The position numbers were made by a program, and so were the translations under genes. Below, piece by piece: positions 54,010 through 64,000 of a stretch of DNA of 64,000 nt; position 1 is the stretch's first letter; every line of letters begins with the position of its first letter. The DNA lies in NCBI RefSeq assembly GCF_000003815.2, contig NC_049995.1, positions 9,557,506 through 9,621,505 of the forward strand, written 5' to 3'. The notes under the pieces were generated by a model, which was given only the letters and a program-made list of their open reading frames with translations, was not told the origin of the DNA and ran no database searches. Source of the stretch: Branchiostoma floridae (Eukaryota > Chordata > Leptocardii > Amphioxiformes > Branchiostomatidae).

Positions 54010-57000
54010 ATGAAGAAAGCAGCGGGGGTTGGAGTACCTTTGTTGCTGATTCTGGCGGTCTCCGTGTACCTTGTCCTGAAAAACGCACCGTCAAAACAAC
54101 GGGTCATCAAAAGGTCCATAGGTGAGATTCTAGGTACTATTGCATGGTGATCACATCTTTGTGTGAGAGGGCCTGGTGGCATTTTAGACGATTCATTATG
54201 AATCGATTAATGTACGAGGACCAACGAGGTACTAGATTTTAGTTTCTTTGCGATATTTCTTTGATTCATTTCATGTTCTTCTCATTTAAAGCCCGTTTAT
54301 TCAAGTGTTTATGAATCTAGATTTGCCCTAACACCTGCCCTAGCACTGAGGATGGCCTACCTATGTATAAGACAATCATGGCCATGCTAGTTTCAGTGCA
54401 ATGACCCGGATGACCCGGAAAATCCGAAATGGCGGCCGTAACTGCATCTAGAAGTCTACGAAGGATCAAGGGTAGCCACCAGGCAATCCCTGGCCCATTG
54501 AAATGTACACAAAAAGGCACAGAAAGACAGTGGCAATAACTCACCTTTATGACGTTACTATCATACAAACTTACCCTTATTTTAAAAGCCCATCATCTCA
54601 GCTGTCATTGGAAATCTTACGGAATGATTTTCAGAAAAATACCCCCAAACCCTCCCACCCTTTCAAACGCATAACCACCAAGTGAAGAGGCTCTTGCACA
54701 ACAAGGTGATAGTCACAACATTATATCTCCTAGAAAAAACAAAAACCATTGATCCCGTTTGTATTCCAGCATTACCGGATGACCTCCAGAAAGCACTCCG
54801 AGCTGCTGCGGCTAAAGACGCCCCTCCTTACGTCAAGAACAAACGCTTTCTACCGGCCATTGCGAACGTCGCTGGAAATCTTTTGTGTAAGCTGGAGATT
54901 TTAAGCACATATAAGAATAACTTTATCAGGTTAAAGAGTTATTTTGTACATAACCATAGATTTGATTTCTAGCTGACGTATCCACCTCCTTTTCATTAAT
55001 ACTAACAGGTTCTTCCTCGCTCTGTTATTGAACTTTCTTGCTCTTCCTTCCTCCTTAAAAAATTTACTTCTGTGCTGTTTAGGAATCATCTTCTATCAAA
55101 CCCCAGTCAGAGTCTTTTACGCTGTTGCCATTTTCTGATTTATAGTTAGCCTTAATTATAGCATTCTTTGTCTCATATATTTGCTTAATCATTTAGATTA
55201 AGGATTGATTGTTGACATTTTCCAATTGCTACTATTCTTTAATTTATTTCTACATTTGTATATAGAATAGCATTGCAATGTAATTAGTTAAGTGGAGGAG
55301 GGCACTGTACAGGCCATGCAGGCTTTTATCCCCCTCCACTTTATGTACTTTTCTATACTTTATTGTTATTATTTTGAATTGTGCAACTTCAAGTATGGGT
55401 CCCAAACATGATTGAATTTGTACTGACATCGACAAGTAACTGAATTCAAAAAGCAAAGAGATGTCCGAATTTGAATTTATCTCATGATAGTTATTTTATT
55501 TTGTCTCTGTTAAATATATCTGTTAAGCATGTATTGCTGCGCACTGTACAAAGCCAAGCGTAGCAAAAATATGCAGACTATATTTCTTCATTCATTCAAT
55601 TTTTCCTTTCCATATGTAACGCTAGTTCACCTTTATCCGTAGGGTAACCTTTATCTGTTCTTTTTAAGAATAATGTATTTAGGGATATCAAGTCAACAAC
55701 GGTTTCAAACTGCAATATTTAAAAAATAGTACAATTTGAAACTACCGCCCATCGATTTGATATCCCTGGATACCCTGTTTAGCAACACAACGGATATAGG
55801 TTACCCCGCGGATAAAGGTGAACTAACGTTACAGCAAAAGAGAGTGGTGTTGATCAATAAAGTCTTATATTTTCTTTCCTGTGTCACATTACAGCAAAAG
55901 GGGACGGAGTTAATTTAGGACAACTATCAGACACGATTCAGCAACTGGGTTCTTTGGAGAACATGGGACCGGATATCATGTCGGACAGTGTGAAACATGA
56001 GGCCGAGGTGACCGGAGAGGTTGAAAAGGAGGTGGCGGAAAAGACAATAGACCAACTACTCGAAGACAGTGAGCAAAAACAGCAAAACATATAATTAAAC
56101 TCATGAATAAACGGTATCTGTAATTTTAATAATGCTTCGCAAAAGGCGCTGATTTTCTAAAAAAAGGAGGTGGCGGCAAACACAATAGACCAGCTACTTG
56201 AAGACAGTGAGTAAAAACAGCAAAACATATAATCAAGGTCCTAATAAAAATTATCTGTAATTCCAATAATGCTTCGCAAAAAGCGTTGATTTTCTAAAAA
56301 AAAAGGGAAGTGGCGGCAAAGACAATAGACCAGCTACTTGAAGACAGTAAATTAAAACAGCAAAACCTACAAATAAGTTCCTGAATAAATCTGTCATTTA
56401 GAGAATACTTCGCAAAAAGGCGCTGATTTTTTTGCTGTAGAATGCCGCCACTCTTTTCCTCCTTGAATACATAATTAAACCTACCATATAACGTCTACGG
56501 ATTTTCCATGTTGTCTCTGTTACAGTTGAAAAGAAAGAAGAAGACGATGAAGAAGGAGAAGGAGATGGTGACGGTGAGCAGAGTGAGATAAAGGTATTCT
56601 TAGATAATTTTCTTAAAATCAGATATCAAGGAAGCTCAGATTGTCAGAAAACACAAGGTGTATCTTTTCATCCAAGCATCATTCCACCACCGCCCTTGTA
56701 ATGCATTTTAAATCCTTCAGTAGGGCTGGGTATCGGTACAGCGTACCGGTACAAAACCGGTTTTTCTTATTGGACCGGTCCAGAAAAACCGGACCTGAAA
56801 AAATTAGGTGGACCGGATGTTGGACCGATTAGCAAATTAACAGATTATTTTATCAGGCATTCACACGTTTTGGCGCTTGCAGGTGGAAGAAAATAACAAG
56901 AGTGAAGTAGAGTAGAGTTTATAGTAATTTCTACTAAGTTTTACAGCCAATCGCACAGGTGCAAATAGCGTTGTAGGATTTTAAAACGCCAGTGTAAGTC

Positions 57001-58480
57001 TAATACTCCACCAGACAGATTTCTTTGTAGTGAAATGGACCATTGGTATGAGTCATACTGAATCAGGTCCAGGTTCAGGTCCAGACCTGGACCTGATCCT
57101 CTGGACCTGAACCGGACCTGGACCTGAATTTTCTGTACCGGTACCCAGCCCTATCCTTCAGTGAGGTTTGTGAATAATGGTACTCATCTAAATGTTGGAT
57201 ATTTTATTCTGTATAGGACTAAGAATTAGCCTATTCTTGTACAGTCCATAGATCACTAAAGAATGGTTCTATTATTGGTACTAGATGTGTACTCGGTAGA
57301 ATTCAAAATGGCTATGTCCTTGGTAAAGAATATGCACTGTGCAGTACACTACAAGGAATGGATCTCTACTTGATACTGAATGAGTACTCAAGTAGTCTGT
57401 GGAACACCAAAGAATTGCTCTTTCATTGATGCTCCACGCTTATTCTATAGAATTCTTGCTTTACTCACATTGAAGTTGTATATTTAAAAAGTCCGCAAAA
57501 CACTGTAGAAAATGGTTCTCGCCTTGGTGCTGTTAATTATATATAATTGATATAATGCAAAATCATGTTCTTTGTTTTCGCTGTCTCAACAATTTTTTTT
57601 ACCTGGTAGGGATCATCTGTCGAAAAGTATCACAATGAACATGTCTCTGCTTGCTGTTTTGCAGGCTGAGATCGATTTCGAAGAAGAAAAAGGCATGGTC
57701 GAAGAAGACATGTTCGCACCACCAGGAATGAAAATGAAGATTGACATTGAAGAAGATCCTGAGTGAGTAAGACCTTAAGATCTTATATTTCTAGAAAAAT
57801 AATATAACTGTATACTGTATAACCGTATTTTTCCATGACCGGAAAACTTTGACATCATAATAAATGTCCAAAGTACTTTTTACGGCCCGTTCCTACTTTT
57901 GCGCTGTTAACAATGCAACTTTGATATTGTAGATTAGATTAGATAATAAGTTTATTTTGCTTAAGTGCTTACATGTAACGTTAGGTGACAACGTAGATGA
58001 TATCGATACCATGACTTCCAGTGGAGCTTAGATGCAAGGAAGCACAGTGAGATAGACGTTTTTGTGTCACTCACATTCTAATTTTGTAATTGTGGTGGAG
58101 AAAATAATATATCGAAAGAATTGAGCAATGCCTATTTCTAAGTTATATTTGCAGATTGAGTAACTTAAAGAAACATGTTGAGAGACTTCCGAAATATATG
58201 GTTATTGCGAAACATTGCGCAGAATAAGTTATCACATTTTTTATAATGATAGTCATTCTAAAATATCATATTTCATATTTTCAGGGAGGACGACGAAGAG
58301 GACGACATGTCCGAGGAAACAGCCTACTCTTACCCGTTGGGAATGGGAACAGCTCTGATGAACGGTTGTTTCGGGACCGGATACGTAGCAGGAGATCCGT
58401 GCTATGATGATACAAGTGAACTTCCGGCCTGTTATGTGAGTGATGTCTCTGGATGTCCTTATACACAATGTACAATATAA
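54010..58480 (+). CDS. Unrecognised acidic protein with N-terminal hydrophobic anchor
   Basis: Exons 54010-54121, 54770-54886, 55895-56068, 56526-56593, 57665-57762 and 58285-58480 join in phase to 254 residues. An AG precedes the ATG at 53999-54000, so a non-coding exon may lie upstream. Residues 1-25 are a signal peptide or membrane anchor (VPLLLILAVSVYLVL). The next section (PDDLQKALRAAAAKDAPPYV) looks helical. Then come EVTGEVEKEVAEKTIDQLLE, a Glu/Asp/Gly run, and a C-terminus with six cysteines (NGCFGTGY, GDPCYD, PACYVSD, GCPYTQC). Choosing donor 56594 over 56574 for exon 4 is forced by phase, because the latter gives an immediate stop. GTGAGT at 58436 could be a further donor, so the C-terminus is uncertain. 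No family recognised; an extracellular or secretory-pathway location is inferred. Confidence 0.6.
55618..55830. mobile_element. GTTCACCTTTATCC-type MITE in gene 3 intron 2
   Basis: AACGCTAGTTCACCTTTATC at the left; GGATAAAGGTGAACTAACGTT at the right. Interior TTAGGGATATCAAGTC and its inverted partner TTGATATCCCTGGATA. Ends about 65 bp before exon 3. Confidence 0.8.
56024..56440 (+). repeat. Tandem triplication of the end of gene 3 exon 3 and its intron
   Basis: Units of about 138 bp start at 56024, 56162 and about 56301. Each has a segment encoding EVA-(E/A)-x-TIDQLLED in the same frame, followed by a donor-like GTGAGC, GTGAGT or GTAAAT and by AAAACAGCAAAAC and CTTCGCAAAAAGGCGCTGAT. Only the first belongs to exon 3 by the simplest model. 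Confidence 0.88.
56721..57153. mobile_element. hAT-like MITE with perfect 8-bp target duplication
   Basis: TAGGGCTGGGTATCGGTAC on the left and GTACCGGTACCCAGCCCTA on the right. TCCTTCAG lies directly outside both ends (56713-56720, 57154-57161). The interior is rich in inverted CCGGTCC / GGACCTG motifs near both ends. An 8-bp duplication and GGGCTGGG-type ends fit the hAT superfamily. Located in gene 3 intron 4. Confidence 0.92.
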
Positions 58481-58544
58481 TCTGTAACTCGTAATCGGTC
58501 AGTGCCCTCAAGTTGTACATGTTAACAGTTAATCTAAGGGCACA

Positions 58545-61105
58545 ACCCGCCGTAGGTGCAATTTGTCCGTAGGTATTTCTTGGGGAGGCCACAGACGCCA
58601 CAATTAGCGGTTACCCCAGGCGAATCTTCATTCGCTTTCAAGCCTTGTAGAAAAGTAACGAAGTGATTTTTAGTACTCAAATTGCTTTTTGCCTTCTCAC
58701 CACGGGTTTCACTATGAAATTCAGATGATAAAATTAACGCACACTTTGTTTAAGATTCTGGATGTTCCATGGTATGGTGTCGGTTTGCGGTTACCGAAGG
58801 GTTCGCTTAGCGGTTACCCCAGGCGAACCTTCATTCGCCTTCAAGCCTAGTAGAAAAGTAACGAAGTAATTTTTAGCACTCAAATAATTTTCTGCCTTTT
58901 CGCCATGGGTTTTACTTTGAAATTCAAGTGATACAAGTAACGCACACTTTGTTTAGGATTCTTGAAGTTCCATCGTATGGGGTCGCTTTGCGGTGTTTGA
59001 AGGGTTCGCTTAGCGGTTACCCCAAGAGAACCTTCACTTGCCTTCAAGCATTGTAGAAAAATAATGAAATAATTTTTAGTACTCAAATTGCTTTCTGCCT
59101 TCTCGCCACGGGGTTCACTATGAAATTGAAGTGATAGAAGTAACGCACACTTTGTTTAAGATTCTGGAAGTTCTTTCGTATGGGGTCGCTTTGCGGTTAC
59201 CGAAGGGTTTGCTTAGTGGTTACCCCAATGGGGAGATTTTTTTCGCTTTCAAGACTAGTAGAAAAGTAACGAAATAATTTTTAGTACTCAAATTGCTTTC
59301 TGCCTTCTCGCCACGGGTTTCACTATGAGATTCAAGTGATTAAAGTAACGCACACTTTGTTTAAGATTCTTGTAGTTCCATCGTATGGGGTGGCTTTGCG
59401 ATCATCGTAGGGTTCGCTTGGCGGTTACTCCAGACGAACCTTCATTCGGTTTTAAGCCTTGTTGATATGTAACGAAGTAATTTTTAGTTCTCAAATTGCT
59501 TTCTGCCTTTTGGCCGCGGGTTTTACTCTGAAATTCTAGTGATAAAAGTAACGCATACTTTGTTTAAGATTCTGAATGTTACCGAAGGGTTCTCTTAGCA
59601 GTTACCCCAAGGGGGACCTTCCTTTGATTTCGAGACTTGTAGAGGAGTAACGAAGTAATTTTAGAACTCAAATGCTTTCTGCCTTCTCGCTATGGGTTTT
59701 ACATTAGAATTCAAGTGATAAAAGTAACGCACACTTTGCTTAAGATTCTGGGAGTTCCATCGTATGGGGTGGCTTTGCGGTAACCGAAGGGTNNNNNNNN
59801 NNNNNNNNNNNNNNNNNNNNNNNNNNNNNNNNNNNNNNNNNNNNNNNNNNNNNNNNNNNNNNNNNNNNNNNNNNNNNNNNNNNNNNNNNNNNACTGGCAC
59901 TTGGTAGGGTGATGACTTAAGACTGCGTAGGTAGCTTAGAGTTCAAGTTCCGGCCCAACAAACTTGGTATCATTCAAAAGCTTGCTTAGTAAGGAATCGA
60001 ACGGTGAAAACCGCAAATCAATCGGATACATCCTTCTTGAGTTATTCTTGAGTATAGGCACTCTGTTTAGGTACACCCGCTAGCTACTTTTTAAAACACC
60101 GCCTGTCGCGGCACTTGGTAGGGTGATGACTTAAGACTGCGATTGTAGCTTAGAGTTCAAGTTCCGGCCCGACAATCTTGGTATTATTCCAAAGCTTGTT
60201 CAGTAGGGAATCGAATGGTAGAAACGCACACTTTGTTTATGATTCTGGAAGTTCCATCGTATGGGGTCGCTTTGCGTTTACCGAAGCGTTCGCTTAGCAG
60301 TTACCCCAAGGGGGAGCTTTTTCGATTTCGAGACTTGCAGAAAAGTAACGAAGTAATTTTTAGTACTCCAGTTGCTTTCTGCTTTCTCGCCGAGGGTTTC
60401 ACTATGAAATTTAAGTGATAAAAGTAACGCACACTTTGTTTAAGATTCTGGAAGATCCATCGTATGGGGTCGCTTTGCGTTTACCGAAGCGTTCGCTTAG
60501 CAGTTACCCCAAGGGGGAGCTTTTTCGATTTCGAGACTTGCAGAAAAGTAACGAAGTAATTTTTAGTACTCCAGTTGCTTTCTGCTTTCTCGCCGAGGGT
60601 TTCACTATGAAATTTAAGTGATAAAAGTAACGCACACTTTGTTTAAGATTCTGGAAGATCCATCGTATGGGGTCGCTTCGCGTTTACCGAAGGGTTCGCT
60701 TAGCGGTTACCCCATGCGAACCTTCATTCCCAAGGAGAACCTTCACTTGCTTTCAAGCCTTGTAGAAAAATAGCGAAGTAATTTCAGTAGTCAAATTGCT
60801 TTCTGCCTTTTCGCCACGGGTTTTACTCCGAAATTCAAGTGATAAAAGTAACGCACTCTTTGTTTAAGACTCTGGAATGTCCATCGTATGGGGTCACTTT
60901 GCGGATATCAAAGGGTTCGCTTAGCGGTTACTCAAAGTAACTGCTTTCACTTGCTTTCAAGCCTTGTAGAAAAGTAACAAAGTGATTTAAGTACTCCAAT
61001 TGCTTTCTGCCTTCTCGCCAAGGGTTTCACTGTGAAGTTTAAGTGATAAAAGTAACGCACACTTTAAGATTCTTGAACTTCCATCGTAAGGGGTCGCTTT
61101 GCGGT
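58545..61105 (+). repeat. Satellite of about 204 bp, more than ten units
   Basis: The landmark ACGCACACTTTG recurs at about 58738, 58940, 59143, 59348, 59728, 60218, 60427, 60633 and 61056, with variants at 59551 and 60849. Each unit also has GTAACGAAGTAATTTTTAG, TTGCTTTCTGCCTTCTCGCC, ATCGTATGGGGTCGCTTTGC and GTTCGCTTAGCGGTTACCCC. Units at 60215 and 60421 are nearly identical. The array is bordered by GGGCACAACCCGCCGTA on both sides (about 58538 and 61112). A gap and an unrelated duplicated segment (59893-60205) interrupt it. Confidence 0.9.
59793..59892. other. Assembly gap (100 N) in the satellite
   Basis: A placeholder-length gap inside the tandem array; the true number of units is unknown. 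Confidence 0.98.
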
Positions 61106-61109
61106 CAAG

Positions 61110-61262
61110 CTAGGGGCACAACCCGCCGTACTTGCAAGTGCGTGCTGTCTACGTGCCAAAACGTGGGCAATCTTTTGGTATCCGTAAGTGGTAAGTACCG
61201 TCTCCGTACGAACACGTGCCGAATCCCACGGATTTGGGTGCACGCAGACACGCCGTAGAAAT
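61110..61262 (+). repeat. Dispersed repeat, relative of 13434-13577
   Basis: Shares AACGTGGGCAATCTTTTGGT, CCGTAAGTGGTAAGTACCGT and GACACGCCG with the reverse complement of the PRDM14 intron 9 copy. Follows the satellite directly. Confidence 0.65.
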
Positions 61263-61589
61263 TTAAATGCATGCCGAACTTTCTCTGCTCTCGGGCTGCG
61301 GATTCGCCCCCCGTACGTGCTAGTATGGGCGACGCGCCTGGCCTGCACAGCCAATGAGCGCACAACGCACTGGCTCCGTGAGTGTATCGAAGTTTTCTCA
61401 CAGTCAATTGCTGTACGGACGGCGCACGTAGCACGTGCATGCTGCGCACATCGTGATTGCGTGTTCCCAACTTATAAATTACTCCGCGCTTTACTTGTTC
61501 ACCTGTGAATGCCGACCCACAACACACCTGCACTGTCACGAGGAAGCAGGTGCTCCGCACGTACAACGCACGTGGTAAGCACATGTTTT

Positions 61590-61660
61590 CTGCAGTATAT
61601 AAAGCCGAGTCGACGAAAGACTGCCAACCCGTCTCCAAGATGCGTAAGAAGATACAGAAG
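61590..61660 (+). promoter_or_regulatory. TATA-box-like promoter candidate with short downstream ORF
   Basis: GTATATAAAGCC at about 61595-61606 is followed 35 bp later by an ATG (61640) opening a short basic frame (MRKKIQKEPSVASVPAS) that runs into a poly-G tract and stops at 61762. Spacing from the TATA box is promoter-like, but no downstream exon is visible before the minisatellite. The frame resembles no family I know. Confidence 0.25.
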
Positions 61661-61730
61661 GAGCCGTCAGTTGCATCTGTACCAGCTTCGACCAGAGCCG
61701 CCCAGAGGCGTCGGCAGGAAATTTCGTTTG

Positions 61731-61754
61731 GGAGGGGGGGGGGGGGGGGGGGGG
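61731..61754. repeat. Poly-G tract
   Basis: A nearly pure run of G interrupted by one C near its end. Potential G-quadruplex, or a sequence of uncertain length in the assembly. Confidence 0.85.
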
Positions 61755-61804
61755 CGGGCTAACTTTTCCTTACAGAATTTTGCGGCTCACGCTTACGTAG
61801 CGCC

Positions 61805-64000
61805 AAAGGTCATACCTTGGTCATACCTTGGCCATACCTTGGTCATACCGTGGTCATACCTTGGTCATACCTTGGTCGCTACCTGTCGCACCGTAGGAGT
61901 CCGGGGGCATGATCCCCCGGGAAAATTTAAAATCTAGACCCTCTAAAACGGCATTTCCTGCGTTTTGACGGGCAACTTTTGCTGCCAGACTAAGCAAAGT
62001 TTGATGGCAATTCTGTTAGAAAGACACATGGTTTTAGCGAGGGCGATGCCCCCAAAATGTTTTCACGATTTCGAGTGCCGAAGGTGCAAGCTGTCGCAAG
62101 GTTGGTTGGTCTTGGGAAATTTCGAAATCTGCACCCTCTGGAACGACATTTTCTGTATTTTGAGGTCGCGGAAGAACTGGGGTGTGCACCGTTACCCATA
62201 GTCATAGCAATAACTTTAATATCCATGCCTTGGTCATACCTTGGTCATACCTTGGTCATACCTTGGTCATACCTTGGTCATACCTTGGCCATAGCTTGGT
62301 CATCCCTTGGTCATACCTTGGTCATACCTTGGCCATACCTTGGCCATACCTTGGCCATACCTTGGTCACACCTTGGTCACACCTTGGTCATACCTTGGTC
62401 ATACTTTGGTCATACCTTAGTCATACCTTGGTCATACCTTGGCCATACCTTGGTCATACCTTGGTCATACCTTGGCCGAATCTAGGCCATACCGGTCGCG
62501 GAAGAACTGGGGTGTGCACCGTTACCCATAGTCATAGCGATACCTTTAATAGCCATACCTTGGTCATACCTTGGCCATACCTTGGCCATACCTTGGCCAT
62601 ACCTTGGCCATACCTTGGCCATACCTTAGTCAAACCTTGGTCATACCTTGGTCATACCTTGGTCATACCTTGGTCATACCTTGGTCATACCTTGGTCATA
62701 CCTTGGTCATACCTTGGCCATACCTTGGCCATACCTTGGCCATACCTTGGCCATACCTTGGTCATACCTTGGTCATACATTGGTAATAGCTTGGCCATAC
62801 TTAGGTCATACCTTGGTCATACCTTGGTCACACCTTGGTCATACCTTGGCTATACCTTGGTCATACCTTGGTCATACCTTGGTCATACCTTGGTCATACC
62901 TTGGTCATACCTTGGCCATACCTTGGTCATACCTTGGTCATACCTTAGCCATACCTTGGTCATACCTTGGCCAAACCTTGGTCATACCTTGGTCATACCT
63001 TGGTCATAACTTTGTCATACCTTGGTCATACCTTGGCCATACCTTTGCCAAACCTTCGTCATACCTTCGTCATACCTTGGTCATACCTTGGCCATACCTT
63101 GGCCATACCTGGGCCATACCTTGGCCATACCTTGGTCATACCTTGGTCATTCCTTGGTCATACCTTGGTCATACCTTGGCCATACCTTGGCCATACCTTG
63201 GCCATACCTTAGTCATACCTTGGTCATACCTTGGTCATACCTTCCCCATTCATTGGCCATTCATTGGTCATATCTTGGTCATACATTGGCCAAATCTTGG
63301 CCATACCGGTCAGGGAAGAACTGGGGTGTGAACCGTTACCCATAGTCATAGCCATACCTTTGATAGCCATACCTTCGCCATACCTTAGTCATACCTTGGT
63401 TATACCTTCGTCATACCTTGGTCATACCTTATTCATACCTTATTCATACCTTGGCCATACCTTCGCTATACCTTGGTAATACTTTGGCCATACCTTTGTC
63501 ATACCTTGGCCATTCCTTGGTCATACCTTGGCCATACCTTGGTCATACCTTGGTCATACCTTGGTCATACCTTGATCATACCTTGGCCATACCTTGGTCA
63601 TACCTTGGTCATACCTTGATCTTACCCTGGTCATACCTTGGTCATACCTTGGCCATACTTCAGTCATACCTTGGCCATACCGTGGCCATACCGGTCGCGG
63701 TAAAAATGGGGTGTGCACCGTTACCGATAGTCATAGCCATACCTTTAATAGCCATACCTTGGTCATACCTTGGCCATACCTTGGTCATACCTTGGTCATA
63801 CCTTGGTCATACCCTTGGATCATAGCCTTGGTCATACCTTGTCATACCTTGGTCATACCTTGGCCATACCTTAACATACCTTGGTCATACCTTGGCCATA
63901 CCTTGCCATACGTGGGTCATACATTGGTCATACATTGGTCATACATTGGTCATACTTTGGTCATAGCCTTGGTCATAGCATTGGTCATACCTTTGCCATA
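61805..64000 (+). repeat. 11-bp minisatellite TACCTTGGTCA with recurrent 65-bp spacer
   Basis: A first short run lies at 61805-61880; the main array runs from 62225 to the window end. Unit variants are TACCTTGGTCA and TACCTTGGCCA. The array is punctuated by a spacer containing GGGGTGTGCACCGTTACCCA and TAGTCATAGCGATACCTTTA at about 62165, 62493, 63307 and 63691, giving a higher-order structure. The long plus-strand open frames (up to 275 residues of VIPWSYLGHTL repeats) are translations of the repeat and not genes. The array continues beyond the window. Confidence 0.95.

Noticed and set aside
62182-63825. Long overlapping open frames of up to 275 residues with YLGHTLVIPWS repeats
   Set aside because: They are translations of the 11-bp minisatellite, equally open in all three frames; no start context, splice sites or non-repeat domain supports a gene.

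Overview
The window looks like nuclear DNA of a cephalochordate (amphioxus, Branchiostoma type). The evidence is three intron-rich genes with GT-AG introns, a clear PRDM14 orthologue with an invertebrate-like extra exon, AT-rich intergenic DNA full of short inverted-repeat transposons and tRNA-derived SINEs, and three runs of exactly 100 N typical of scaffold gaps. The species is an inference. No prokaryotic, viral or CRISPR features were seen.

Genes, all on the plus strand. (1) PRDM14, 8272-14815, 11 coding exons, 609 residues: proline-rich N-terminus, PR/SET domain and seven zinc fingers. A long 3' UTR probably ends at an AATAAA near 17545. (2) A membrane-anchored alpha/beta-hydrolase-fold protein, 21854-29733, 12 coding exons, 390 residues. 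The nucleophile elbow reads G-A-E-I-G, so the catalytic serine is replaced by glutamate while the C-terminal histidine remains. (3) A small unrecognised protein, 54010-58480, at least 6 coding exons, about 254 residues: N-terminal hydrophobic anchor or signal, very acidic middle, Cys-containing end. Nothing links the three genes into one pathway.

Layout. 1-8.1 kb: gene-poor DNA with a few repeats. 8.2-17.6 kb: PRDM14. 17.6-19.9 kb: a three-deep nest of transposons (MITE containing SINE containing foldback element). 21.8-29.8 kb: hydrolase gene. 30-32 kb: pogo-like MITEs and an intact SINE head. 32.3-38.5 kb: a 4.5 kb palindromic TTAA-flanked element, an assembly gap and a second copy of its right arm. 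38.5-49.5 kb: MITEs, a split SINE, a 69-bp satellite and duplicated promoter-like modules. 49.5-53.8 kb: a GC-rich giant foldback element with a sequence gap near its centre. 54-58.5 kb: gene 3. 58.6-61.1 kb: a satellite of about 204 bp. 61.8-64 kb: an 11-bp minisatellite that is open in all three plus-strand frames.

The most unusual observations are: the same kind of exon-end/splice-donor tandem triplication in introns of two different genes; the Ser-to-Glu hydrolase; the large palindromic elements that coincide with assembly gaps; and a duplicated promoter plus first-exon-like module upstream of gene 3. All boundaries come from reading by eye. No alignment or database search was run.
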